From VAZQ01 sp963753575 (GTDB lineage: Bacteria > Pseudomonadota > Alphaproteobacteria > Rhizobiales > Xanthobacteraceae), in NCBI GenBank assembly GCA_963753575.1, contig CAVWCR010000003.1, forward strand, positions 496,001 through 560,000: a stretch of 64,000 nt of DNA, given 5' to 3'. Under the pieces are notes generated by a model. That model did not search any database and was not told the DNA's origin. It saw only the letters and a list, made by a program, of their open reading frames with translations. Below, piece after piece: positions 50,912-59,407 of this stretch; positions within the stretch are counted from its first letter, which is position 1; each line of letters starts with the position of its first letter. The translations under genes were made by a program, and so were the position numbers.

Positions 50912-52180
50912 ATGCACGACACTCCGATGTCTGAGGTCGAAGCGCTCGCCTGGCTCCGAGCACAGCCGGGCGGTCGCATCATCGCGACCGACGCCGAGCT
51001 AGGGCGCCGCTGGGACTGGAACCGGCAGCGTGTCGGACGCCGGCTCAAGGCTTGGGCCAAGGCGGGACGTATCAAGCGGCGGGGCGACGCCGTAACGGTG
51101 GTCGAGCATGAGACAGTAACAGGTACGCTGGATGTGACGTCGACTGTGACAATACCTGCCACGGACCCTCGTACAAGGGGTGTGACAACAAGCGTGACAG
51201 ACCACGCACTTGTGCCTGCGCCAAGCCGCTTTCCGAAGCGTGCGGCGTTGTCGTCTGTACCAGAGGCCGTCACGCGCGCAACGGCACGTGCGGCAGCTGC
51301 CGCGGCCGCGATATCGTCACAGCCGCCGCCGGCGGCAGAGAGCGGCGTTACAGTCCTGCCGCCGCGCCGACGTATCCCCTTTTTGGCGATTGCGCTCGCC
51401 GGTCTGGCGCTCGGCATCTGGGCGGTGGGTATTGCGATCAATTCATGGTTTGCGGCATCGCTCGGCAAGACGGCCGAAGCCGCGTGGCTGTTCATTGCGA
51501 TCGGTGTCACCGCGGACGGCCTGGCCTTCCTGCTCCCCACCACAGCCTTCCGTCTTGCGCACGCCCGGCGCTATTTTGGGGCAATGGTGGCTTGGCTGCT
51601 ATGGACGGCGACAATGGCCTTCGCCCTGCTCGCCTCTGCGGGCTTCGCCGGCCTCAACGTTTCGGACGTGACGGCCGCCCGTGCCCGCGATGCTCTCGCA
51701 GGCCAGGCGCTCGCCGCGCGTATTGCGACACTGCGCACTGAGCGAAGCGCCATCACCGAAACGCGGTCGGTTCCTGCGCTCGAAGCCGAGTTGCAGGCAG
51801 CGCAACCGAGCGCGGCCGCGGTTTGGAAGCAGACGGACGGCTGTCGCGACGTGACCAAGATCGCCAGCGGGCAAGCCTGTGCGGCGGTGCTGCAGGCCCG
51901 CCAGCGCCTTGCAGAAGCGCAACGCCGCGATGCCATTGACGCCGAGCTCCGTGACGCCGAGCGGCGCATTGCTTCGTCGGCGGCAATCACGTCAGCAGAT
52001 CCCCAAGCCGTCACGTTTGCCAAGCTCATCAACTGGTCAACTCTTGGCCTCACGAACATCAGCACCAATGACGTGGCCATGCTGCGAGTCGCTTTGATAA
52101 CGCTGCTGCCGCAATGCGCCGGGCTGGTGTTGATGCTTGCGATGGGTCTCGCGCAGCCTGCGCGCGGCGGCTGTAGGTAG
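50912..52180 (+). CDS. Winged-helix plus multi-pass membrane protein
   Basis: 422 aa. Residues 1-60 (EALAWLRAQPGGRIIATDAE, LGRRWDWNRQRVGRRLKAWA) form a winged-HTH-like DNA-binding unit. A Thr/Val-rich linker and an Ala-rich stretch follow. Hydrophobic helices lie at about 153-172, 187-206, 220-245 and 393-413, with a long charged coiled-coil-like segment between the last two. Such fusions occur in rhizobial mobile elements (from memory); function unknown. A membrane-tethered regulator is one reading. Confidence 0.65.
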   Translation: MHDTPMSEVEALAWLRAQPGGRIIATDAELGRRWDWNRQRVGRRLKAWAKAGRIKRRGDAVTVVEHETVTGTLDVTSTVTIPATDPRTRGVTTSVTDHALVPAPSRFPKRAALSSVPEAVTRATARAAAAAAAISSQPPPAAESGVTVLPPRRRIPFLAIALAGLALGIWAVGIAINSWFAASLGKTAEAAWLFIAIGVTADGLAFLLPTTAFRLAHARRYFGAMVAWLLWTATMAFALLASAGFAGLNVSDVTAARARDALAGQALAARIATLRTERSAITETRSVPALEAELQAAQPSAAAVWKQTDGCRDVTKIASGQACAAVLQARQRLAEAQRRDAIDAELRDAERRIASSAAITSADPQAVTFAKLINWSTLGLTNISTNDVAMLRVALITLLPQCAGLVLMLAMGLAQPARGGCR

Positions 52181-52372
52181 AAAGGAAGGTAGGCATAGTC
52201 AATGAGAGTAATTCGTATAAATATCAATACGATAGCTAACGCATTGGCGGAAGGGGTCGCCTCGGCTCGGCTGCGCATGCCCCAAAAAGAACAGATCACA
52301 AGGGGCTGGTATGCTATTGCCTACGCCTTAAGGTTGTCGGATGATCCCCCGCCAGCTAGGGGGCTGCTCGTC

Positions 52373-52765
52373 ATGCGTACAAAACTTTCAGCGTTACTCG
52401 CTGCACTCGTTCTCAGTGGCTGCGCTTCATCATCCGATAAGATCACGGCGTCCTACGTATCGCCGATGCAATACGAAAACTGGAATTGTCGTCAGCTTGC
52501 GGAGGAGGCGCAGCGAATTTCTCACCGCGCGGCGCAGGCGGCCGGGACACAAGACAGCCAAGCGACGAAGGATGCTGTCGCAACAACCGTTGCGGTGGTC
52601 GTCTTCTGGCCAGCCCTGTTCTTAATCGGCGGCGACAAACAAAACGCTGCTGAACTCGCACGCCTCAAGGGCGAGATGGAAGCGATTGAACAGGCGTCCA
52701 TCAGGAAGAACTGCGGTATTCAATTTCAGCGGGCGGCTCCGGCTGGAGCATATGCAGCTCAGTGA
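52373..52765 (+). CDS. Small phage-type lipoprotein
   Basis: 130 aa starting MRTKLSALLAALVLSGCASS: signal peptide with lipobox LSGC. The mature part has YVSPMQYENWNCRQLAEEAQ, a membrane-like VVVFWPALFLIGG and a helical end with a second Cys. Homologous lipoproteins recur in alphaproteobacterial mobile elements (from memory). The frame is open to 52202, but the signal peptide decides the start. Confidence 0.75.
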   Translation: MRTKLSALLAALVLSGCASSSDKITASYVSPMQYENWNCRQLAEEAQRISHRAAQAAGTQDSQATKDAVATTVAVVVFWPALFLIGGDKQNAAELARLKGEMEAIEQASIRKNCGIQFQRAAPAGAYAAQ

Positions 52766-52844
52766 CGGCGTTCGGTGGGGTGGCGACAAACTCGCCGAAG
52801 ATCATCATCTTACGTTGCATTCCAGGCGCCTATCAGCCCGAAGC

Positions 52845-52864
52845 TTGCTACCAATTTTGCTACC
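52845..52864. promoter_or_regulatory. Paired TTGCTACC sites, right arm
   Basis: TTGCTACC at 52845-52852 and 52857-52864, spaced 12 bp, the same octamer pair as at the left end and in the same orientation. Candidate integrase arm sites. Confidence 0.6.
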
Positions 52865-52982
52865 CAACTCGGTGGGATGGGGTGGACCTAGGCGTGACTG
52901 ACGCTGCAACTACCCCCCGAATTGCCTGATTTTAGGGACGGTTTGGCATAGGTCAGTACGGTCAGGGATAGGCTCTGACGAA

Positions 52983-53019
52983 TTACAAAACCGCTGCTCT
53001 ACCACTGAGCTAACCCGGC
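52983..53019. repeat. attR-type direct repeat, 5' half of tRNA-Thr
   Basis: Identical to 40969-41005. It holds only the anticodon-loop-to-5'-end part of the tRNA and so is not a functional tRNA gene. It marks the right junction of the element. Confidence 0.92.
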
Positions 53020-53615
53020 TCCTGTCCGAGAGGTACCCTCTGGCACGGTCGGCGTTGTCGCATGAGCGTCGGGCGAGATCAATCGCGGGGGGCGATGTCA
53101 CAGCGTAGCCTGCAACGTCCCAATGCGCTCGCGGCCCTCAGAAGAGCGCCCGGCCGGCAGCGAGGGGACGTCACCGACCGGGCAACACGTGGCGGGTCTA
53201 CGCGGGGCGGCAGACCCTTCATTGGACGCGGGGACTGAGGGTGGTGGGGTGCGTCCAACACTACGGTAGTGGCCGACTGTAATCGAGCGATGACAGGTTT
53301 AAGACGCGCTGTCGGCGTCGCCGCATCGTCGAGATGACACTTGAATGAAAACTATGTGACAAGTTGTTGCGGCGGCGCAACGTCACAAATCATTCCTTCG
53401 CAGCGCAAACGATTTGCACGCGACTGTCATTTGGCCGCTAGCGCCAGCCTCTAACATCCAGGTGCGATGATGAGCTTGCTCGTCGTCGCTCCGCTCGACT
53501 TTGCATCACGCGCGACCCGATTGTCTGAATGCGTGAAGCCGATCAGCCGGACGGAATGTGTGGTCGCGGGGGGCTGCTTGCGTGGCGACCTGCATAGAGA
53601 AACTCGGAGGCTTCA
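53020..53615. other. 596-bp host region upstream of the porin gene
   Basis: No gene supported; the open frames are non-protein-like. It should contain the original promoter of tRNA-Thr (leftward) and the porin promoter (rightward). Confidence 0.5.
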
Positions 53616-55067
53616 ATGAAGATGGTGAAAGGCCTGCTGCTGGGCTCCGCGAGCGTGCTCGCGGCCGTCAGCGCGCAGGCGGCGGATCTGCCTGTGAAGG
53701 CCAAGCCGGTCCAATACGTCAAGATCTGCAGTCTGTATGGTGCCGGCTTCTACTACATCCCCGGCAGCGACACCTGCATCCGCATCGGCGGCTATGTCCG
53801 CGGCGACTATTCCTGGAACTCCTCTGGCGGCGGCGGGCCAAACTATACGGGCGCTGCCGGTCGCCAGACCCGTGCCGACACCAACGACTTCGCGTTCCGC
53901 TCGCGCGCCAATATGTTCTTTGACACCCGCACCAACACGGCTTACGGCGTGTTGCGGACGTTCGAGAGCATCCACGTCCAGAATGAGAACCAGGGCTCGG
54001 TCTCGGTCGTTCTTCCGCGCGCCTTCATCCAGTGGGCGGGCTTCACCTTCGGCCGCGCGCAATCGTACGTCGATATTTTCTATCTCGACTCCTATGAGTA
54101 CCCCGGCCCCTTTGTCGGCTCCTCGACCGATGCCAACGGCACCAACCTGGCGGCCTACACTTGGCAACTGGGCAACGGCGTGACCGACACCTCGTTCATC
54201 GAGGAGCGGCGCAGCGCAGGCCTCGGCCGATCAGTCGTCAACCTCTCGCTCGCCAATGCGCTCACCGTCGGCAGCCAGGCCGCCAACAACTCCAACGGTC
54301 AGCAGTTTCCGGATTTCGGCAACGCGTTGCGCTGGGATCAGCCCTGGGGCTCGATCGGCGCGTTCGCGGTCGGGCATGATGCGAGCGCCTCTTACTATGC
54401 CACCCAGGGCGTTGCGTGCCCCGGCGGCGCCGCCTCGGCTGCGGTCACGACCTGCGGCCAACCGGACAGCAAGCTCGGCTGGGCGGCGGGCGGCGGCGGC
54501 ACACTCAATGTGCCGGCGCTCGGGTCGGGCGACAGGATCGGCGCTCAGTTCGTCTACTCGCACGGCGCGGCTGCCTATGCGGCGAACGGGCACAGTTCGG
54601 CCGGCCTCTTCGGCGGCGGCAATCAGGTCGGGGTCGGCTGGCTGAGCGACGGCGTGTTCGTCACCAACGCCCAGATCGAATTGACCACGGCCTGGAGCGT
54701 GGTGGCGGCCTACGAGCATTTCTGGACGCCGCAGGTCAAGACCTCTGTCTACGGCGCCTATCTCCATGTCGACTACAACGCGAACGCCACCAACTATTTC
54801 TGTGTGACCGGCGTGGCCCAGAGCAATTTCAACAACACTTCGAATTGCAATCCCGACCACAATTTCTGGTACGTCGGCAGCCGCACGCAATGGAGCCCGG
54901 TGAAGGACTTCTCGCTCGGCGTCGACGTCACCTACACCAATATCGACACGGCCTTCGCCGGCACCGCCAATCTCGGCGGCGGCATCGGGGCGCGTCCGAC
55001 CGGGTCCTACCTCATCAAGGATCAGGGTATCGTATCGGTGTTGTTCCGCGCCCAGCGCAACTATTGA
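53616..55067 (+). CDS. Outer-membrane porin, Porin_2 family
   Basis: 483 aa. Signal peptide (ending SAQAADLP) followed by the alphaproteobacterial porin hallmark VKICSLYGAGFYYIPGSDTC and IRIGGYVRGDYSW, with its Cys pair. The rest is a Gly/Asn/aromatic-rich beta-barrel, ending in an aromatic residue (RAQRNY). Forms trimeric general-diffusion pores. Upstream GGAGG supports the ATG. A likely strongly expressed host gene flanking the integrated element. Confidence 0.93.
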   Translation: MKMVKGLLLGSASVLAAVSAQAADLPVKAKPVQYVKICSLYGAGFYYIPGSDTCIRIGGYVRGDYSWNSSGGGGPNYTGAAGRQTRADTNDFAFRSRANMFFDTRTNTAYGVLRTFESIHVQNENQGSVSVVLPRAFIQWAGFTFGRAQSYVDIFYLDSYEYPGPFVGSSTDANGTNLAAYTWQLGNGVTDTSFIEERRSAGLGRSVVNLSLANALTVGSQAANNSNGQQFPDFGNALRWDQPWGSIGAFAVGHDASASYYATQGVACPGGAASAAVTTCGQPDSKLGWAAGGGGTLNVPALGSGDRIGAQFVYSHGAAAYAANGHSSAGLFGGGNQVGVGWLSDGVFVTNAQIELTTAWSVVAAYEHFWTPQVKTSVYGAYLHVDYNANATNYFCVTGVAQSNFNNTSNCNPDHNFWYVGSRTQWSPVKDFSLGVDVTYTNIDTAFAGTANLGGGIGARPTGSYLIKDQGIVSVLFRAQRNY

Positions 55068-55258
55068 GCCTCAGGTTTCGCGTCGCTCAAAGTCTTGCGT
55101 AGCATGAGCCCCGGCGGTCGCGACCGCCGGGGTTCCGCGTTTTTTGGATGCGTGCGGCTGCGGCTGTTGCGCGCGGCTGGCGAACCGGCGTCCACTTCTT
55201 GAAACCATGCGTTAGAATTGGGCAGCTCAATCAAGCCCGAAACGACAGGGGAGGTGGC

Positions 55259-56284
55259 ATGCGTGCCTTGCTGACAACGACCGTTGCGCTTGCGGTGCTC
55301 GCGGGCGCTGTCCAGGCCGCCGCCGACCCGGTCGAGGATTTCTACAAAGGCAAGCAGATCAAGGTCGTGATCCGGGCGGCACCGGGCGGCAACTACGACC
55401 TCTATTCACGGTTGCTGGCGCGCCACATCGTGCGCTTCATTCCGGGCCACCCGACCACCGTCCCGGTCAACATGCCGGGCGGCAGCGGGCTCACCGCGCT
55501 CAATTATGTCGCCGACGTGCATCCGCACGACGGCACCGTGCTCACCATGGTGACGCAGACCTTCCCGCTGCAGCAGGCGCTCAAGCTCAACGCCAAGCTC
55601 AAGATCGACATGCGCGCGCTCAACTGGATCGGCAACATGAGCGACGCGCAGAGCTTCCTCCTCACCTCGCATGCGTCCAAGACCCGAACGCTCGATGATG
55701 CCAAGCGGCGCGAGACCATCATCGGCGTGCCCTCGCTCGCCGATACCTCGGCCTGGCTGACCCTCATCACCAACAGCACGCTCGGCACCAAATTCAAGCT
55801 CGTACCGGGCTACACCAGCGGCCCCAACATGAACCTCGCCATGGAGCGCGGCGAGATCGACGGCCGCGGCACCAGCAATCCGAAGGCGATGTTCGCGGGC
55901 GGCCCCGAGCGCGGCGCCGACGGACGGCCGCTGTTCAACCTGATCCTGCAATGGGGTCTCAAGAAAAACCCGGATTATCCGGACGTGCCGCTCCTGCGCG
56001 ACCTCGCCACCAACCCCGAGCAGAGAATTGTGTTTGACTTCGTCGGGCGCGTCGCTTCGCTCGCGCGCCCGGTTGCGACCAACGCCGACGTGCCGGCCGA
56101 GCGCGTCGCGGCGCTGCGCCGCGCCTTCGACGCCACCATGAAAGACCCGGAGTTCCTGAGTGAGGCGCAGCGGCAGCTGATGGAAGTGAACCCGATGTCG
56201 GGTGAGGCGCTGCAACAGCTCGTCACCGACATTGTCAATGCGCCGCCCGGCGTGGTGGAGCAGGTGCGGCGCGCGGTGCGCTAG
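55259..56284 (+). CDS. Bug/TctC-like periplasmic binding protein
   Basis: 341 aa with a signal peptide (ending VQAAADP). YKGKQIKVVIRAAPGGNYDL, NMPGGSGLTALNYVAD and AMERGEIDGRGTSNPKAMF follow the Bug family plan. Strong GGAGG site. The paralogue at 56473-57501 is convergent with it across a palindrome; the two share FYKGK / FYRGK and ERGEIDGRG / QRGEIEGRG. No permease genes are adjacent. Confidence 0.88.
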   Translation: MRALLTTTVALAVLAGAVQAAADPVEDFYKGKQIKVVIRAAPGGNYDLYSRLLARHIVRFIPGHPTTVPVNMPGGSGLTALNYVADVHPHDGTVLTMVTQTFPLQQALKLNAKLKIDMRALNWIGNMSDAQSFLLTSHASKTRTLDDAKRRETIIGVPSLADTSAWLTLITNSTLGTKFKLVPGYTSGPNMNLAMERGEIDGRGTSNPKAMFAGGPERGADGRPLFNLILQWGLKKNPDYPDVPLLRDLATNPEQRIVFDFVGRVASLARPVATNADVPAERVAALRRAFDATMKDPEFLSEAQRQLMEVNPMSGEALQQLVTDIVNAPPGVVEQVRRAVR

Positions 56285-56327
56285 GATGCACCGCTTGTCA
56301 TACAGCCACGGTCGCCCAACGCTCGGT

Positions 56328-56436
56328 GTCGTCCCCGCGAAGGCGGGGACCCTTAGCCACCGAGCTTTCGATGTCTCACACGCCGTGCCCCATCGCCAGG
56401 GCACGGCGTATGGGTCCCCGCCTTCGCGGGGACGAC
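56328..56436. repeat. Perfect 25-bp inverted repeat (REP-like) between convergent genes
   Basis: Arms 56328-56352 and 56412-56436 are exact complements, with inner complementary segments around 56375-56410 (ACGCCGTGCCC / GGGCACGGCGT). Sits between two convergent Bug genes, where it may stop transcription or RNA decay from both sides. A related single arm is at 40466-40489. Confidence 0.9.
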
Positions 56437-56472
56437 AGCATGAGAACGCAGAACGTGCAGCGGCAACCGCCG

Positions 56473-57501
56473 CTACTTCGCGCTCAAAATCCTCTTGTAC
56501 CGCGCGATCACGTCCGGCGACGTCTGGCCGATGCGCTTGATTACGCCCTCGATCTCCTCGCCCGAACGCGGGCTGACATCGAGCTGCAGCTTCTTGGCCT
56601 CGCGCAGGTAGTCGGGGTCCTTCTGGGTGTCCATGAAGGCCTTGCGCAGGATCGTGGCCTGCGCGGCCGGCACCTGCGGCGGGCCGAAGAACGGGCGCGC
56701 CATCAGGAATGGCAGCTCGGCAAGCTCGAGTAGCGCCTTGTCGGCAGGCGCACTCGCGAGCTCGCGCGCGGTCGGCACGTCGGGCAGCCCCTTCCAGCGC
56801 TTCTCGTGTCCGAACTGCAGGATGAAGCGCAGCTTGCCGTCGCGATACCAGTCGGTGAACGTGTTGGCGATCGACGAGAAGCCGATGCCGCGGCCTTCGA
56901 TCTCGCCGCGCTGGATCGCGAGGTTGAGCTCCTGCGTGCCCTTGTAGCCGCGGATAAGCTGGATGTTGTACTTGAATACGTCGCGCGAGATCAGCACCAG
57001 GTCGGTGTCGGTGCCGCCGGCGGCGAGCCCGCCGAGGCGCAGCGTGTGGCTACCCTTGAGGTCGGCGACCGACTTGATCGGCGAGTCGGCGCGGATGACG
57101 ATGCAATAGGCGTCGTCCTCGTAGCTCGAAATGGTGCCGATCCAGAGGAACTCCTCGCTCTTGTACTTGGCCGAGGCGTTGCCCAGGAGCGGCTCGATCG
57201 GATTGGAGCGCGACATCATGCCGATGGTGAGCCCGTCGCGCGGCGCCTGCGAGTAGATGTGATTAGTCAACACCATGCCGCCGGCGCCCGGCATGTTGCG
57301 CACCACGAAATTCGGCTCGCCCGGGATGTGGCGTCCCATGTAGCGGGCGAGCAGCCGCGCATAGAGGTCGTAGCCGCCACCGGCAGCGTTGCCGACGATC
57401 AGGCTGATGGTCTTGCCGCGATAGAAGTCCTGCGCCGTGGCCGGAAAGGTGATGCCGCAAACGGCGAGTACGATTAGTGCGCGGATTAGGAGGGTATGCA
57501 C
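56473..57501 (-). CDS. Bug/TctC-like periplasmic binding protein
   Basis: 342 aa from GTG 57501 with GGGAGA upstream. Signal peptide VHTLLIRALIVLAVCGITF ends PATAQ. FYRGKTISLIVGNAAGGGYD, RNMPGAGGMVLTNHIYSQ and AIQRGEIEGRGIGF are family features. The frame continues to 57654 only because it reads through the palindromic repeat at 57562-57657. Likely ligand is a carboxylate; the neighbouring UbiD-type gene suggests an aromatic or unsaturated acid. Confidence 0.88.
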   Translation of the reverse strand: MHTLLIRALIVLAVCGITFPATAQDFYRGKTISLIVGNAAGGGYDLYARLLARYMGRHIPGEPNFVVRNMPGAGGMVLTNHIYSQAPRDGLTIGMMSRSNPIEPLLGNASAKYKSEEFLWIGTISSYEDDAYCIVIRADSPIKSVADLKGSHTLRLGGLAAGGTDTDLVLISRDVFKYNIQLIRGYKGTQELNLAIQRGEIEGRGIGFSSIANTFTDWYRDGKLRFILQFGHEKRWKGLPDVPTARELASAPADKALLELAELPFLMARPFFGPPQVPAAQATILRKAFMDTQKDPDYLREAKKLQLDVSPRSGEEIEGVIKRIGQTSPDVIARYKRILSAK

Positions 57502-57561
57502 AGTCTTTCTCCCGTAGCTATCCACGTGTGAGATTTTGGTTGGTTCACCAACCTCTGCGCT

Positions 57562-57657
57562 GTCATGCACGGCCTTGGGCCGGGCATCCACGTCTTCCTT
57601 CCGGCGACAGCCAGAGAAAAGAAAGACGTGGATGGCCGGGACAAGCCCGGCCATGAC
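57562..57657. repeat. GTCATG..CATGAC palindromic repeat
   Basis: 96-bp imperfect inverted repeat with arms GGCCGGGCATCCACGTCTT and complement. Of a type widely dispersed in Bradyrhizobium-like genomes (from memory). Lies between the Bug and UbiD genes. Confidence 0.85.
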
Positions 57658-57687
57658 GGCGGAATGTTTGGCGTCACCGTGATCACT

Positions 57688-59148
57688 TCAGAAATTCCAT
57701 TTCTTGCGGATTTGCTCCTTGACGTCCGGCGGGAACGAGTTGACCTCCGGGAATTCATCCATCCAGCGATAGGGCCGGCAGGCGTCGATCAACACGCGAT
57801 CGGAGGTGTAGCCGCGCGGCGAGCGCTCGTCGGGCGGGATCGCGGGATCGGCCGGCGAGGTCCACACATTCTTGACCAGATCGATGCCCTCACGCGCGTT
57901 GCAGCGGGTGGACACCGCCCAGATCACGTCGCCCAGATTGGTGATGTCGACGTCGTCGTCGACTACCACCACGAACTTGCCGCCATAGGCACCGGCACGC
58001 GCGCCGGTGGCGACCAGCAGCGCCTGTTTGGCGTGGCCGGCGTAGGATTGGCGGATCGCGACCACGGTGAACGGCCCGCTCTGCGAGCCGTAGACATAGC
58101 CCCAGACGCCCTTCACGTCGGGGATGCCGGCGCGCTCGAGCTGGTCCCAGAGCACAGCGGCGCCAAGCGGCAGCGAGATGAAGTTGTTCGGCGGCTTGAG
58201 CGGCGGTGCGCCCAGCATGATTGGATCGTTGCGATAGTAGATGCGCTTGACGTCCATCACCGGCACTTCGCCCACCGTCGTGTCGGCGTAATAGCCCGGC
58301 CACTCGCCGAACGGGCCTTCCTTCGGCGGCTCGCCGTCGTTGTAGGGTGCGACTTCACCTTCCAGCACGATCTCGCCGAAGGCTGGCAGCGGCAGGCCGG
58401 TTGCCGCGGACTCGATGACGTCGACCGGCGCGCCGGTGAGCCAGCCGGCGACGCCATATTCCTCGACCCCGAGCGGCATCGGCAGCTGTGCCGCCATGAA
58501 CAGTTGCGGCGCGTGCCCGACCGAGACCGCGATCGGGCAGGCCTTGCCCATGGCGTGATACTTCTGCATGGCAAGCCGCCCGTGCTTGCCCTTGTTCATC
58601 TTCACGCTGATGCGGTTCTTGCCCTGGATCATGCAACGATAAGTGCCGACATTGACCGCGCCGGTCTCGGGATCGCGCGTGATGACCGCGTCACCGGTGC
58701 CGATGTAACGGCCGCCGTCCTTCTCGTGCCAGAGCGGTGTCGGAAAGCGCTCGAGGTCGACCGCGTCGCCTTCGACCACGTTCTCCATCAGCGGTCCGCT
58801 CGCGACGGTCGTCGGCGGCAGCGGCTCGAAGTCGCGCAGCCGCGAGCGCCAGGCGTTGAGCAGTGCTACGCCCGACAGCTCGCGCGACAGCCCGAGCGTC
58901 ATGCCGGTGCGGCGCTGTCCGGCAAACACGTTGCAGAGGAGGCGGAAGCCTTTCGGGTAGCCCTTGATCTCGTCGAACAGCAGCGCCGGCCCGTTCTGCT
59001 CGGCGCCGATCTCGGTCAGGGCTCCGATCTCCAAATTCCAATCGGCGCCGTTGACGGCGCGCAACTCGCCAAGCTCATCGAGCTCGCCCATGAACGCGCG
59101 CAGATCGCTGCCGGAATTGGAGAGACGGCTCACCGGGCGTTTCCTCAT
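57688..59148 (-). CDS. UbiD-family decarboxylase
   Basis: 486 aa. UbiD enzymes use prenylated FMN to decarboxylate aromatic or alpha,beta-unsaturated acids reversibly. Family regions: RCMIQGKNRISVKMNKGKHG, the EGPFGEWPGYYADTT segment with the conserved Glu and the late VVVDDDVDITNLGDVIWA segment with the acidic residues. Full length. The start MRKRPVSRL at 59148 is preferred over 59196. A UbiX flavin prenyltransferase is not in the window. It is grouped with Bug binding proteins, suggesting uptake and decarboxylation of one substrate. Confidence 0.92.
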   Translation of the reverse strand: MRKRPVSRLSNSGSDLRAFMGELDELGELRAVNGADWNLEIGALTEIGAEQNGPALLFDEIKGYPKGFRLLCNVFAGQRRTGMTLGLSRELSGVALLNAWRSRLRDFEPLPPTTVASGPLMENVVEGDAVDLERFPTPLWHEKDGGRYIGTGDAVITRDPETGAVNVGTYRCMIQGKNRISVKMNKGKHGRLAMQKYHAMGKACPIAVSVGHAPQLFMAAQLPMPLGVEEYGVAGWLTGAPVDVIESAATGLPLPAFGEIVLEGEVAPYNDGEPPKEGPFGEWPGYYADTTVGEVPVMDVKRIYYRNDPIMLGAPPLKPPNNFISLPLGAAVLWDQLERAGIPDVKGVWGYVYGSQSGPFTVVAIRQSYAGHAKQALLVATGARAGAYGGKFVVVVDDDVDITNLGDVIWAVSTRCNAREGIDLVKNVWTSPADPAIPPDERSPRGYTSDRVLIDACRPYRWMDEFPEVNSFPPDVKEQIRKKWNF

Positions 59149-59268
59149 TGTCGTTTGTCTGGGACGCAAGGTTGGACAAAATGCGCGGTCCGTCAATCAA
59201 CCCCTTGCCGGTTTCGGCCGGGCATGTCGGAATGCCGCACACGGCTGCTCCGAGTAACAGCCTTTCTC

Positions 59269-59361
59269 CGTCATCCTGAGGCGCGAGCGAAGCGAGCCTC
59301 GAAGGATGGACGGCCGTCGCCCTTCGAGGCCCTCGCTCCGCTCGGGCACCTCGGGTGACGG
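59269..59361. repeat. CGTCATCCTGAGG..CCTCGGGTGACG palindromic repeat
   Basis: 93-bp imperfect inverted repeat with inner GCGAGCGAAGCGAGCCTCGA and complementary arms. REP-like. Lies in the divergent space between the UbiD and racemase-family genes. Confidence 0.85.
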
Positions 59362-59407
59362 GTCAAGGTTGGTGCCGCGACCGAAGAGCGGAAAGAGGGG
59401 AAGACAG

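Larger units (their letters stand above)
40969..53019. mobile_element. 12-kb integrated element in tRNA-Thr, phage-satellite-like
   Basis: Bounded by a 37-bp direct repeat of the tRNA-Thr 5' half (40969-41005 and 52983-53019). Contents in order: tyrosine integrase, RHH protein, divergent control region, AlpA-like HTH, three small genes, RepA-like ATPase, iteron-like array, terminase-small-like gene, seven small genes, TA-like cargo, HTH-membrane protein and lipoprotein. No capsid, portal, tail or large terminase gene is visible. The plan and size fit phage-inducible chromosomal islands; a decayed prophage or integrated plasmid is the alternative. Confidence 0.75.

Noticed and set aside
52983..53019. 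Second tRNA-Thr gene
   Set aside because: Only the 5' half to the anticodon loop is present; it is the right attachment repeat.
53020..53615. Short Arg-rich frames upstream of the porin
   Set aside because: No ribosome site, no domain; normal intergenic host DNA.
57502..57654. N-terminal extension of the Bug protein
   Set aside because: It reads through a palindromic repeat; the GTG at 57501 with ribosome site and signal peptide is the better start.
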